Assembly: GCA_012845835.1 (NCBI GenBank)
Contig: JABAKD010000017.1
Location: 4,648,867 to 4,712,866, forward strand
Length of the DNA stretch: 64,000 nt
Source of the DNA: Undaria pinnatifida
Lineage: Eukaryota > Sar > Phaeophyceae > Laminariales > Alariaceae
Reading direction: 5' to 3'
Shown: positions 51,549 through 63,240 of the stretch, piece after piece
Numbering within the stretch: position 1 is the stretch's first letter
Layout: each line of letters opens with the position of its first letter
Program-made: the position numbers and the translations under genes
The notes under the pieces: model-generated
Told to the model about the DNA's origin: nothing
Database searches by the model: none
Seen by the model: the letters and a program-made list of their open reading frames with translations, nothing else

Positions 51549-54320
51549 TTCCTCCTGCCTGTGTGCACGTCATGATAACGTTCAACCAAGGCGCACCATA
51601 CGGAACCTTGCTTATTCAAGCAAGGTACGAGTACATAAGTCAAATATTGAATGGAAATTTCAAAACAATACTGACTCTGCTCCAAAAACCCGAATATCGA
51701 TACCCAACGCCGTAGCTGGCGGAGTTGAACCGCAGTAATCGTAACGGAAATCGCTGATAAAAATATGGGTGATCAAGAGTGCAGTAAAGGATTAATCCGT
51801 GCAACACCAAAAATGAAAACTATCGAAATTGTGCCTAAAACAACCCCGGAACCACCAACATTTCACCTCAAACTATCATACTCCCAAGCGTTCGATCAAG
51901 CAAATTCAACGCTGAAATCAATATAATTATAGTCTAACAATACTAGGAATCAAATTTCGTCATCCACTACTCAAAAACAACCAAACAATACTGCTCTTTC
52001 CCCAAAGTAATATTACTTCCAAAAAAAAATCACACACAACGAACACCCCTTGCACCACGCTATAACACTGACGCGGCTAGCCCCCACCGCAAACCTGCGC
52101 AATCTATGAAACCCCGTCGCATCTCCAGCGAAAACGGGTACGCTTACCCAAAAAAGTAACAAGCAGGCGCAACGTTACTGCGACCGATGAACTCCCCCTC
52201 AACTGATTCCGTCAAAAGCCCGGGCGGGTGGGTGGGAACTTAAATTAGTCTGAATCACACTTTGGACCTGTAGCTCAGACTCTGCTCCCCTACGCGCTCC
52301 CCGAGCAGGTCGTCGCCTACACAGCTGGGCCAGGTGTACCCAATGCTATCGCTCATACTAATATGAAATACCGCATTGATTGATCTGATAGGGCAATCGT
52401 CTTACGTACGTGCAAAACCCATATTTTCTCATACTTCGATAATATTCTGCACTTCCACATGTTTGATCAAGCAGATTCGATGCTGAGATCAAGATAAAAA
52501 ATACCAGGTGTCAAATTTCGTCTTCCACTACTCGAAAACAACAAATACTGTTCCCGAAATCAATATGCTTCCAAACCTTCCATTATCAACCAAAATTCTA
52601 ATGGCAATATAGATACTCTCATTTTCAACATGCGCCGGGCAAAATTGAAAATAGTATAATTATAATTAGTATCAACGCAGACCCGAGTTTGTTTCTCGGA
52701 CATCGATACGAGCAAATAGTCATTTCTACATCCCTCCTGCTCGTGACAACTGTCACGTTCATGCTCACGCCATCTCACATTGAATTTCCTGCGAACTCAA
52801 AAGTACCATCCTCAAATTCAAACAAAAATGTAAGAATCGCCTTGTTGTTGACTATTATTTCATTGCGTGCCCAAAATATGAGCATACAACTCCCCCACTC
52901 CGGAGACAAACTCCCTCACTCAGGAGTCAAGCCACATTTAGTCCAACAAGTTCCACTCTTGATTAGTCCGGACCAAGCTCTCAACACGCGTCGTTATTGT
53001 TTATCACAGGACACTTTGATTATTAGGACATGTATGTGCTCTTTCAACGAACTATGGAAGCCAACATTCATCAGTCCTACCTACTCTCCCTGTTCAAAGA
53101 AATCAAGCATCCTGCCAGCTCGACCGCCAATCCATATCACCAGGAGTTCATCGCAAGGCTACGGCGGTGTTAATGTCTACGCGAGCTGAAAAGAATGTGT
53201 CACGTGGACGATCGATATCTCTTTCCGCTCCACCAGCTCAGTGATAAAAATCTCAAATTTCCCTGTCAAACGCTCCCAAAAACAACAAATATTTTTCTCG
53301 TAATATACTATTGCTGCGCATTTGTTCGTATATACTTGACGTATGGTCACCCGTGAATAGTATAAGCCTTGGTCTATATCTGTCTACTCTTCCCCCCAGA
53401 TCACTCGGTTTTGTACGCCATTGGGGGTGGGGGGGGGGTGAACACAATCCTATTATCCACTAATGCCAGGAAAATACGTCAATACACTATCATACGACTC
53501 TCATGCCTGGTACGACAGGTGGTGTATTAATGCAGTCATAACTCCAGGCAGGGTTGGAAGTTCAGTTGTGTGATAAAAGCGCAACCACCCTATCCATCAC
53601 CTCTCGTTGTTGCAACCAAAAAAAAATAAGCACGGATGCATACGTATACGATCACATGTGAACTTGCTCCGGCCAACCATAAATATACCACCATGACCAC
53701 CTACCAAGTACCCTCTATAAAGGTATAGACCGCTGATACCCGAAACAATAAATGATATTTTATAAAAAGAGTTAAATCGACACACGACGCGTATGAAAAT
53801 ACGTGGAAGTGTGGTGAGCTTTATTTTTCCCCATCCGCCGAAGGATGCAAAAAAAAAAACAAAAAAAAAATTCCAACGACCAGGATCAAAAGTCATTCTT
53901 TCAGCAGTAGCCATTTTCTCTCAAATATTTTGGAACTGAGGGAAAATGGTTAAATGAAATTTAAGGAAAGTGCCAACTCATATCATATACGACAGAAAAT
54001 TCGGCTATCACAGGCAAGCGCTATGTATCATATCCATAAACAACAACAGTACTATGATCGGCGATAACTCCTCCATAAAAAAACCAGCATACCAGTTCGT
54101 AGTTGCGCTTGATACGCAGAGTATCAACCGCTAAGTATACCAGTTGTAGTATTTTTTTTTTTTTTTTTTTAGTTGTAGTATTTTTAGTTGTAGTATAACA
54201 TCATTCGACTGACCCTACGACCTCGAGTAAGCACTATGCCAACCAAACAATTTGTGATCGCTATGAACCGCTAATCATACCAGTTGCAGTATGTCCTCAT
54301 TCGACGAACAAGCGTGTTTT
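51549..54320 (-). other. Interior of the LTR element, no intact coding
   Basis: Contains a diverged direct repeat (about 51890-52020 and 52465-52570, sharing GATCAAGCA and AATTTCGTC..CCACTACTC). A 166-codon plus-strand ORF at 52689-53189 is hydrophobic at its start but has no recognised motif. A T-rich run lies near 54152. No RT, RNase H or integrase signature seen. Confidence 0.45.
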
Positions 54321-54332
54321 GATACTCAGGTG

Positions 54333-54492
54333 GCCCGGGTCATATAGTGCGTGTGTCCGATATTGTGCGGGTGAAATCGTTTGGCACAATAAAGACCCCT
54401 TTATAGTGGCCGGTTTTTATATGGTGCGGGTGCCCGGTATAGTGCGGGTAATTTTCGTGACACGTACCCGCACCATATAGGGCCACCTACTG
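54333..54492. mobile_element. Short inverted-repeat element, family F6
   Basis: Left end CAGGTGGCCCGGGTCATATA; right end, read inward, CAGTAGGTGGCCCTATATGG. The interior repeats GTGCGGGT in both directions. About 160 bp, at the edge of the gag-position ORF. Confidence 0.55.
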
Positions 54493-55615
54493 TACTTAAA
54501 AATAATCCATGCCTTTCGATCTCGACACCCGATAGTTAGTGGTGTCACTTCTTTTAGCGTACACGTGTTCGCCGCGGACGGGTAAGGCGCCGAATAGGCG
54601 TCTCCTGCCACCGACCCCCGAAGATGCTGAAGGGAACAACCAGTGCCAATGCCTTCTCGCTTCCAATCGCTCTCTCTCCTGCTCGCGATCGCTCTGGCCT
54701 TCCTTCGGTTGTGGTTCGCATTTCCCAAACGCAAACGACTCTGCTGTTTCTCTGCCTCCCAAAACTAGAACCTGAGACTCATGGCTTCCGATCTCCCAAT
54801 CGCTGTTGATCTTATCAAGACCTGCTGGCCATTGGGGGTGGCCACGGGTCTGGGTCGGCAGCACCTGGTAGTTGTGGCTGCTGCTGGTTGGATGCTGTTG
54901 AGGCGGCTCTTTGTCCATCTGCATAGACTCCATCATCCCTTTTCCCCCATCACACGCCATCACTCCTCCAATCTCAACCATGTTCTCAGATACCATCACC
55001 CCTTCGTGCTCATCTCGGCCAACTTCTTCCGGTGGCGACAGGAGGACCAGCGGCTTCGCTGCCAGCGACTGCTGCGGCGGTAGCGGGTCGGGCGGTTGCG
55101 GAGGCGTTTCTGCTCTGCCGCGTCAGAGTCCTCTTCCAGCCTTCCCGAATCGGGTTGGTTTGCGCTAATTTCCTCCGATCGCTTTTCCTCCAACGTCCAT
55201 GCCGTTACTACTGAAGCCGTTACTTTGTGTAGCTCTTGCTGCTGCCCATGGAACCCATGCCTTAGCTGCCATTTCAACTGGCCGACGATGTCTGAAAGAA
55301 TTCCCTATAGGAATTCTTGAGGTGTCGGGAATGCAGCGTTCCCTTGGGCGTCTGTCCATTCCTCGAACACTCGCTCTTCTCCACGGAGGATTGTCTTGGC
55401 AATATCCTGTACTTGCAATGCAGCAAACGAAGCCATTTGCTTGTCAGTTAAGCGTTGGGTCTCGACCTTGTGGTCCTCAGAGACTGAGTAACCTTCCCAG
55501 CAAATCGGTTCTCCTCCATTTCAACTGTAGCCTCCGCAAAAGCAGCTGCAAGTCGAAAATCATGCTCGTCCCGAGCTCCGCCGAGCACTCTACGTCCAAA
55601 GGCACAAGTTGTCTT
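54490..55615 (-). pseudogene. Broken gag-position ORF of the LTR element
   Basis: Minus-strand coding-like sequence in at least three frames: an Ala/Glu-rich opening segment (about 55615-55475), a frameshift, a Gln/Glu-rich segment ending at a TAG (about 55318), further open sequence with basic RNRPTRYRR-type residues, a second frameshift, then a Pro/Gln-rich part and an open tail to about 54496. Position after the 5' LTR and composition suit a gag protein; no CCHC zinc knuckle was seen. Another inactive gene is possible. Confidence 0.45.
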
Positions 55616-55635
55616 GTCGTACGATTATGCTAGCA

Positions 55636-56035
55636 TGATCGACAATGTGTATTCCCGGCGTAGGGTTGCTCACGGGGAGATTGCTCTCGGTACCCGACGA
55701 GAGGCCATCAGGCGGAGGAGAAGATGACAACGTAAAAAATGTACTCCGGAGTATTAAAGTACCGGAGGCCCGGAGGCCACTCTGAACATGCACACCGGAA
55801 GATTACAAGATAGAAAACTGAGAAACATCGGTAGTACTAAGACACTGCACAAGAGGGGGCTCACCTCGAACATATCGAAGATTGGGACCGCCAATATCAT
55901 ATCAATAGTTCTACTCTACCATCTCCGTATATCCTATGCAATCATACACATCGTACACATCACATCATACACATTATATCATACACATCACACACATGAT
56001 GATACACTAGACTTGTGCGCGGGCATAATCCAACA
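55636..56035 (-). repeat. 5' LTR, unfilled
   Basis: 400 bp. Longer than the other LTR's own sequence because of an expanded ATACACATC short tandem run (about 55940-56000). Provides the empty site for the F3 insertion. Confidence 0.75.
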
Positions 56036-57185
56036 TGAAGTTCACGTGCACCTGATATTTGTGGTCCATAATTTCTAGCCGGGTTGGTCGACCCCTGGAT
56101 CGTGGAGGAAGGCATTTTCTGCTATCGATATAGACTATAATCTATAGGAGCGTACGCGCATCGGGCCATATCAGCGGTGGGTTCAATATTCACAACATGA
56201 GCTACCAGTCACAGGTTGACCAATTAGCTGCGGCCAACTGATATTTCGGCATGTTCGACTAGTGAACGCACACAGCCACATGAACACACTAACGTGTTTC
56301 GACGCTTCTCTGGAAACCGTTGCCAACAGAGACCATGTTCCACCCTGATCCGAGCGGCGCAAACCAACTCCATGGCTGTGAGACTGGCCACCACCGGACC
56401 CCACCAAGCACACGGAATCTACGGACACCAACATCATGGTGGCGTACGTCGGCAACAAGCACAATGCGTTACGTGTCAGAATGCTGCGACCACGGTGTCG
56501 GACGAACGTACCCGGGGTACTGTAGTCTGTAGTCTACCCTCCGTAAACATAATCATTATATATATACTTTCACTAAAGAAAGCAAGAGAACTGTTAATGC
56601 GGCTGCGGCAGAGCATTTCATTTTGCTATTGGATCATCTTCGGGGTGACATCTCGCTGTAGATTCATGGAGTTCTTCTCACCTTTACCCGGTAAGTACAA
56701 AATAATGGATGAAATAGGCCTTATCAACTCCCAACGTCGGAATGCTTTACGTTGTAGTTTCAAATTGGTCCATTGTTTCACGAGCACTTATTATGTATGA
56801 CACCAAGTAATTTATAAATTACACACGTAGTATATGTGAAAGTACCCACAACAGGATGGTAATATATATTTCAAGGGCTGTGTATATGCGAGAGCACGAA
56901 AATATATCGGGTTGGGCACATAATGTGTACACGTTGTGCGCACTAGCGGTACGGCCACGCCTGCGCCAGTAGCGCAGATATCTGCTACGGAAGACATGCA
57001 TTAAAGGGGAGTGACGTCCTCGAAAAAAGCAACCCCCTATTCACTGCTGCTTAAGTCTGACCTGTTGTGTCTTCATTCAAGCGGGCGGACCGATTTGACC
57101 AGCGGGGCTGCCGACCTGTTGCAGCGGAAAGATTTGGCCAGCGGGACAGTGCACAAGGATGCAGGTAGAGCTTCTGGCGTCATCG
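56036..57185. other. Intergenic, unrecognised
   Basis: Short ORFs only (the longest 168 codons, plus strand from 56294); no motif, splice support or repeat match. Confidence 0.4.
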
Positions 57186-57427
57186 GAGTTGTTCTACGGT
57201 AGCCCCCCCCCAGATTTTCTTTAACAAAGTCGCCGGTGTTGAAATCAGCTCCCGGTCGTATCTCCTCATACGCGGTGCCCCTTGCCAGCCCGATGTCATC
57301 GTTTGATAGTCTCTTCCAAAAAAGCGAGATATTTGAAGAAATTTTCATTATGGCATCCTTCCTCGTGTCTAGCAGCCATGAAACGTTCGTTAAAGAAACT
57401 TAATCGTTCCGGGGGATAGAATCAGTG
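57186..57427 (+). mobile_element. F4 element
   Basis: Ends GAGTTGTTCTACGGTAGCCC and GGGGGATAGAATCAGT. The interior matches the other F4 copies and shows the unfilled F5 site (ATTATGGCATCC). Confidence 0.75.
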
Positions 57428-57829
57428 AGCGGCGCAGGTGTTTTGTGCAGTTTCGGTCTCATGCGATCAATTCACAGGTTTACAGGGTTCAGATCTTCAA
57501 TTTTTCAAACTTTTCGTGCTTTCAAGTGATCGATCTACCGAAAAAATCCTTTCGAGCCCTCGCTCGTGTGATCGATCTCCTCCCTTCGAACTTCCTGCAA
57601 CTCCGGTTGGTTTACATCCCATATGTATGGGAGAAGTTTTCCTGCTCGCCGTGACAGATCTTCCTTTCTCGTGTACGGTAGTGGCAACGGGAGTACTGCG
57701 GCAGTACCGGTATCGTAGTGTGCTGCGACGAAAATGCAAGGACTACTATATTGCTCTAGACTATATGTCAACGGCCCTTGCATTGTCGTCCGTAGCCAAT
57801 GGCTGGTAGCGCTTTCATGATATGAAATG

Positions 57830-58130
57830 CACAGACTCCCTTCACCGGTCATACGACTAAACGAGTTGCGCAATATACACTTGGGCCTTCCACAGCCGGC
57901 AGACTTTCTTTCACTCAAAAACGGGTTTGGTAGTTTCCGTGTGGAGATTGGCCAAAGTATCCCTGTTGATCCTGTTCCAAGCTATTGCCAAATGGAGTGG
58001 CCGACCTTTATACTTCATGAGGACATGCACCCAGTAATACGCGCGATCGGAGTGTCGCCCACAGATTGCAAATATGAGTTTCGACGAAATCTTCGAGCTC
58101 ACAGAATCCAGAGTGTGTCTTATTTTTTAA
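57830..58130 (+). repeat. Solo leader end of composite repeat
   Basis: Matches the R tail from ACGGGTTTGGTAGTTTCCG through TAATACGCGCGATCGGAGTG to the ATG at 58074, which encodes MSFDEIFELT. Lacks the poly-C minisatellite. Confidence 0.7.
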
Positions 58131-58820
58131 CAACTACGTTTACATGAAACACACGATGTATCATATTTGGGGTTTCATACCCTGGCACGCTGTCCACGGC
58201 AGAAACTTCTGCTGCAGCCCCTAGCACTGGATTACTTTACCCATATGCTGCGGTTAGTGTAAAACGACCTCTAGCCTGTCAAATACGAAACTCGGCCTGT
58301 GAGTGAGAGTAGTATATGCCTCAAGGTTGTTCGCCAGCATTTCCCCTTGAACCAACACTGCGTGTCAGCTTTACGTACTACGCGCCGTGATCCACATAAT
58401 TCACTGTGTGATACCGTGTCCATGCATTTGTTTTCATGATTGTAGTTCGTTCAAGCCCCTTACTGTAGACCATAGGACAAGCCCAAGGACGACGCGTCTG
58501 CATAAACGTTTTCAATAGTACTGCCATAGAGCATACTGTGGTCATTATTTTTGTCATTTCGACTGCAGGTAACGGATCGCGTGGTTGGTCGTTGAAATCT
58601 ATTGTTTACTCTAGTCTAGCTAAAGCGAGACACAATGAGGCGGGAAAACACGCCTCGGGCGAGGGCCATTTTGAGTATCATAAACAACAGCTGGGCTACG
58701 ACATAAGCAAGGGTTAGCCGCTCTGGTAAGTCCCGTCGCGGTGGGGAATGTCGTCGGAATCGACAATCGGCAGGCCAGGCCCACCATGGCAACGTGCCCA
58801 TCGACCGACACTATACGGCT
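58131..58820. other. Intergenic, unrecognised
   Basis: Nothing recognised on either strand. Confidence 0.4.
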
Positions 58821-58824
58821 TGTA

Positions 58825-59084
58825 TGGAACGTGGTACGGTATAAAGGGGTAACTTTATATACCCTTGTATTGCAGTGGCGTGGGGTCATTTGCGCGAGTT
58901 ACTCCCCTGCCCTTTTGCGGTCGTGAGGTTTCTTGTTGTTGACATTTAGAGGTATGATTATTATAAGCAATACTCAGACATGTCGTGTCGAACAGGCCGC
59001 CAAAAAGGTTTTTGTCAGTGAACTCTTGGGAGTAACTCAAATCCGGTTGCGGAAATGGGAGTACCCGCCCGACCGCAGCTTTGG
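58825..59084. mobile_element. Small inverted-repeat element, family F2 (decayed)
   Basis: F2 layout with CATTTGCGCGAGTTACTCCC near the left and GTACCCGCCCGACCGCAGC at the right end. The left end is poorly kept. Confidence 0.5.
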
Positions 59085-59324
59085 TTGATGGACGGGTTGT
59101 GACGGACGTGTGATATGATGCAGCCTCCACAGCTCAACGTTTTCAACAAGGACGAGAAGGCCGAGGGCTCCAATATATAACAATGTGCATGTGTACGGAA
59201 GGTGCTCGAGTGGGTGGTATTAGCCTACAGGTACCCAAGCATCGTACCCGCCGGGCCACTTCAACGTTAGACACTGCCCTACTGCTGTATTCATGTATTC
59301 TTAAACACTCAACTGTGAGCTGGA

Positions 59325-59487
59325 TATATCACACACAGCTTGCGAAGATGAGTTTCGACGAAATCATTGATCTCACAGCTGGAGTGTATTTTAATTTTTA
59401 TAATATAGTTAGGGTCAATACCCATCTTAGAAATGTTCGTGATATTTGGTACGCCGTCGATGAAGCCATGATGCCCAATAAAATATG
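59325..59487 (+). CDS. MSFDEI-type start copy with the longest open frame
   Basis: Short leader match (TATCACACACAGCTTGCGAAG) and ATG at 59348. This opens a frame of 46 codons (MSFDEIIDLTAGVYFNFYN, then VRVNTHLRNV and MMPNKI at the end) before the stop at 59486. It is the copy that runs furthest past the conserved start. Homology to other copies ends soon after FYN, so the rest may be chance reading. A repeat-derived gene start rather than a proven gene. Confidence 0.35.
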
Positions 59488-59743
59488 AACCATACAATGC
59501 ATAAATCATTAGGGGAGACAGGGCCATACGTAGCAGGAGAATAGCTTTAGCCTCAGAGAAGAGCTCGTGAAGCCGTCCAATAGCAAAGCCCTGCAAAACT
59601 TGACACTGCACTTAAAGACAACATGTACTTCCCCTCATGTGTATAGAATATATCGCATCGTTTCTATCTGGCTGTCTAAGCATTAAAGTTTACCTTTGGG
59701 GAATACGATGGGGCCGACGTAACCTCTCTTCCCTGTTTCGTGT

Positions 59744-59938
59744 ATGTTGTTGGCATGCGCAGTCTGTGTTAGCTTCGCCTGTATACGTTTCGCCGATGCC
59801 ACGTATCACCACTTCAACGTTTTGAAGATGGCACAACTTCCTGAAGGCGATATACCAAGACTAACTCTCATCCAAGATGGCCATCGGAAAAAAAAGAAAA
59901 GTACAACAGAAACGGCTCCTCCAGCGAAGCCTGGTTAA
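59744..59938 (+). CDS. Candidate small secreted ORF
   Basis: 64 codons. The first 19 residues form a signal-peptide-like leader (MLLACAVCVSFACIRFADA); then come a short mixed segment and a Lys-rich run (HRKKKKS). The context before the ATG is pyrimidine-rich. A GT at the end (CCTG|GTTAAG) could be a donor, making this a first exon. No family recognised. Confidence 0.3.
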   Translation: MLLACAVCVSFACIRFADATYHHFNVLKMAQLPEGDIPRLTLIQDGHRKKKKSTTETAPPAKPG

Positions 59939-60357
59939 GGGCCCAGAAGGCCGTCGATCTTTTCATCGTGGCCCGATGAGTTCGATGTCGCCAAGCGAGC
60001 ACTCTGTGGGGATTTAAAGCGTGGTCGCCGCAGATACAGCCGGCGGATGCTGCTCCAGCCAAGCACAGCGGAGCCCTACCGATTTCGATGCACTCGAGAG
60101 GCGTCGGGTAGCCTACCCATGCTTGTCGGGAGATATACGCTAGCTGTGCGTCGTAAGAAAATTTGTACGTTCATGTGCTCCAGTATTTTGTCGAGCAAGC
60201 AGGCGATATGTAGGTCCTCGTACGGCTGTGAAGCGGAAGAGCGAGCAGTGCCGTGAACGCGCAACTTCCCCACCCATACGACGACCATGCCACGCTTGGA
60301 CCCGACACATGATTCCATGGCAGGGTATCCTCAACAATTTTTTGCCATGATGCTTAG

Positions 60358-60480
60358 GGCTACGTGAGAATTGACGTACAGGACCAATCCCAGACCTATG
60401 TCTACGATCGAGGTCAAAAATCTATATTATGTGGCGGGAAACCGACCAAACATCGGTCGATAAACAGTCGCCCACGAAAG
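60358..60480 (+). CDS. Candidate internal exon, unrecognised
   Basis: 123 nt, phase 0-0, between an acceptor with a T tract (TTTTTTGCCATGATGCTTAG) and a strong donor (AAAG|GTAAGG). The open frame has QTYVYDRGQKSILCGGKP. It could belong with the signal-like ORF 420 bp upstream, but the joining exon is not visible. Confidence 0.3.
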
Positions 60481-60499
60481 GTAAGGCTTACAACAATCT

Positions 60500-61120
60500 G
60501 GATGTATCAGGTACGGTGGAGCTACGGGATGTTTGACACAACTGGCGGCAACATTCCCGGAAACGGGGAACGGTTGAATGGTGGATAATCCTGAACATGA
60601 CATTGTATTGCAGACCGTCTGCCTAGAACACGACTTTTGGAGGAAAAGCCAGCACTCGAGCTACTAATAGATACACAGTTGTGACGACCAGATTAAATGG
60701 CCACGGAGTATCAGCAATACAGTGCGTACTTGAACACGAAAGCAGGTGCATACACCAAATTTAAGTAGAACACTACTTGACCGGGTAAATTTGTTTCTGT
60801 TGTACCATAGTGTACATCCTGCAGTCTAACCGGTAGACGCAGTTTTCACAACCAAAACCAAACTTTCGTCCGATATGAAAGTAACAAATTTGGAAATATG
60901 AACATGATACTATTCAACAAATAATTTGTGTTCTTGCAGCCTTTCCTTTCCGATCTTCTTCTTGCATCACATTCTCCAGAACATCCATAGTATCTGTCGT
61001 TTGTTTTCCTTTGCTTTCATTTTTCTTATTGTGAATTTCTTGATTTTGTTCTCGTATTTTTTTTGTCTCCGATTTATGTGGTCTGCCTCAATTTATTGTG
61101 TTCTGGTACTCGGTGGCTTG
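60500..61120. other. Intergenic, unrecognised
   Basis: T-rich stretch at 60940-61070, otherwise nothing recognised. Confidence 0.4.
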
Positions 61121-61343
61121 TGCTACGATAGAGGCATGCCTTTGCTTTCGCTGAATTTGTTTTATAAATACCGAGGCTCCTTAACCCTAGAACCATCGGA
61201 AAAAGACCATCTTGTGATTTATGAAGACGACTCTCGTTGTATACCTAGGCCATGGGATTTTTCATCCGGTTTCATTGCAGTAATTTAATCCTGTGTTCAA
61301 ATCCGTTTCTAGGAGAGGTATTATGCTCCCAAATGCCGTAGCA
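61121..61343 (-). mobile_element. Small inverted-repeat element, family F1
   Basis: Starts TGCTACGATAGAGGCATGCC, ends near ATGCCGTAGCA. The interior matches F1 in reverse, including an unfilled CTCCTTAACCC site. The 120-codon ORF across it is therefore not a gene. Confidence 0.65.
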
Positions 61344-61365
61344 CACACACATATATATATATATC
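61342..61365. repeat. CA/TA dinucleotide microsatellite
   Basis: ACACACACA followed by TATATATATAT at the right edge of the F1 element. Confidence 0.9.
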
Positions 61366-61789
61366 CCAGCACACGTTGTGCGTTAGACGTTTACTTGCTT
61401 TACCTTTCACAAACTGCTACTGTTTAGTTTACCCTGTTTAACAGTCTGTGACCGCAGAACTTGTATCTCTCCAGGATGAACAATCGCCGCGGGCTCTGAC
61501 TGTACCGATGTCGCTGGGTAGAAAATAACGGTCTAATGTGGAGGCAAGACATACATACAGGTGCTTGCGCCGACAGTTCGATTGCGCCTGCCAGCAAACG
61601 GTACTGCAATTCCACGAGCGGGGACCATTAGGACGCCAACTCACGTGAAAATGAACGCACATGCACAAGGGTGGTTCGGTCAAACACCTGCCACAACGTA
61701 TTGTCAACAACGTCGATGAGGGTAAACCTCCTTGAGGTATAGGTAGACAACGAGAATAGGAGTACAATTACACGAGAACAAGAATATAC

Positions 61790-61934
61790 CTTGATGATTC
61801 TAACGCCCGCGGGCGCATCTCGGCTACCGCGCGCGAGGATCCCGTGAAGACGCCTCAGGAAGAAGTCTGCACCATAGTGATAAAGCACGCACCCACCCAC
61901 CTTTCGGCCGCGAATGTATCCTTGAGACAAAAGT
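61790..61934 (-). CDS. Candidate exon, unrecognised
   Basis: Minus-strand segment ending at a good donor (CATCAAG|GTATATTC) with an AG acceptor choice near 61935. The frame is open with GYIRGRKVGGCVLYHYGADF and RRLHGILARG. Composition looks coding, but no family is recognised and neighbouring exons were not found. Confidence 0.25.
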
Positions 61935-62619
61935 CTACAGCTACAGGTTATGTCAGCTCCATTCTTCCAGTAGAGTACAACGAGTAACACGTCACAGTAG
62001 TGTTCCCAACAGCTTGACACAGAAAAGACAGCGTGGTTAGCCCAGGCAATATGTGTGGGCTGACCATGCTGTACCGATGAACTGGCTTCAAGGATGTTGG
62101 TGAATGTACACGTAGCTTCCAGATAAAGATAAATTGCCCAACTCGACGTGGAAGATTCCGGAATGAAGGGTAGTTGAACATGGAGTGTGTCTTGTCGGTT
62201 CGCTCTGCAAACACGAACACTCTCGTCATGCCACCGACTGATCTCACTAGCTTGCCTCGTCGGTTACAGTTGTACGCTTATATCCCTGGATGTTGCAAGT
62301 CGGGTTGGCGTTTGAACGTTCTCTTGCATAGAATGATTGATCGCCTGCTGAAAAAATGGCCATTTTGGTCTTGGTTGCGACGAAAAAGAACACGGAATCT
62401 GGCGATATGACAGTGCCAATACAGCCTACAAGAGCATCGGACATCAAATGCGTCGTGCTGACCAAACCGTGTATTAAATGTGTCGCCACATTGTCTCTTT
62501 ATACCCGCAACGGGCGTGCCACGAAGCTGCTCTTCAGTGCACCCCTCTCTGACGGGCGCCACTGTCGAGATATTAAGATCGACCACTTTTGGGCTACACC
62601 ATTGTCTGAATGGTCACCC

Positions 62620-62945
62620 GCTACGGTGTACAGTGCACCACTTTCTTTCTGAAGGGTTTTCTCAGTCAAGGAGCTTGAGATCGCACCAAAAACCGATAGA
62701 GAGAGAACTAAAACTGCTAGCAGATGAAAGTTTCCACTACTACCTAGGTACAAAAAGGAAAATCGTGGGAAAAAAATGACCTATTTTTCAGGCGATATCG
62801 CTTAACCCCTTTAGAGCCCCCAATCCCCTCTCTATACTAAATCCAAGTAATTTTGTCCCCCAAACGGGTTTCCAGTGGTGAAGGGGTTAAGGATCCCCGT
62901 CACTCAGAAACCATTTCAGACGAAAAGTGATATCTCTATGGTCAG
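62620..62945 (+). mobile_element. F1 element carrying an F5 insertion
   Basis: Left end GCTACGGTGTACAGTGCACC, right end GTGATATCTCTATGGTCAG. 326 bp, or about 241 bp after removing F5, matching the unfilled copies. Confidence 0.75.
62806..62886 (+). mobile_element. F5 piggyBac-type mini-element (best copy)
   Basis: 81 bp between perfect TTAA sites (62802-62805 and 62887-62890). Inverted ends CCCCTT and AAGGGG. The host F1 has one TTAA at this place in the copy at 29460. Confidence 0.85.
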
Positions 62946-62967
62946 AAGGATATTGAATTTTGCTATT

Positions 62968-63240
62968 GGACCACGGCTAGGGGAGGGGGTGTCACGTTTG
63001 GGAGCCTTCTTCGCTGTCACTCGGGGTCAGTCGGGCGAGTGGTCCCCTTGTTCCTTTGCAACCTTGACCGTTTTGCGCTGAGTAAAAAAATGCGAGATAC
63101 GCATCCGTATTGGAATGGTAAGCTACAAACGCCAAGATGACAACGAAAAGTCGAGATAGTAATTGCCTTAGAGGTGCATTATTTCTTTTTCCTGCCGCTC
63201 CGCACTACAGGTCTATACCACAAACTTAAAACCGGACGCG
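62968..63240. mobile_element. Possible F2 remnant
   Basis: GGCTAGGGGAGGGGGTGTCA then CAGTCGGGCGAGTGGTCCCC resemble the left part of F2; the right end is unclear. Confidence 0.35.

Larger units (their letters stand above)
50958..56035 (-). mobile_element. Decayed LTR retrotransposon
   Basis: Two direct repeats, 50958-51548 and 55636-56035, whose outer and inner ends read TG...CA on either strand; on the minus strand the LTR starts TGTTGG. A purine tract (AGGCAGGAGGAA, plus-strand 51549-51560) abuts the minus-strand 3' LTR, where a polypurine tract belongs. The only coding-like interior lies directly after the 5' LTR (54490-55615), the gag position. No reverse transcriptase or integrase motif was seen in the other 3 kb, so it is either badly decayed or a non-autonomous element. 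No clear 5-bp target duplication was found. TGTTGG suggests a Copia-type element, weakly. Confidence 0.65.

Noticed and set aside
50950-56045. Target-site duplication of the LTR element
   Set aside because: Outer flanks (AGAGG and TGAAG) do not match convincingly at 5 bp, so none is claimed.
60926-61288. 120-codon hydrophobic plus-strand ORF
   Set aside because: Its second half is an F1 transposon and its first half a T-rich tract.
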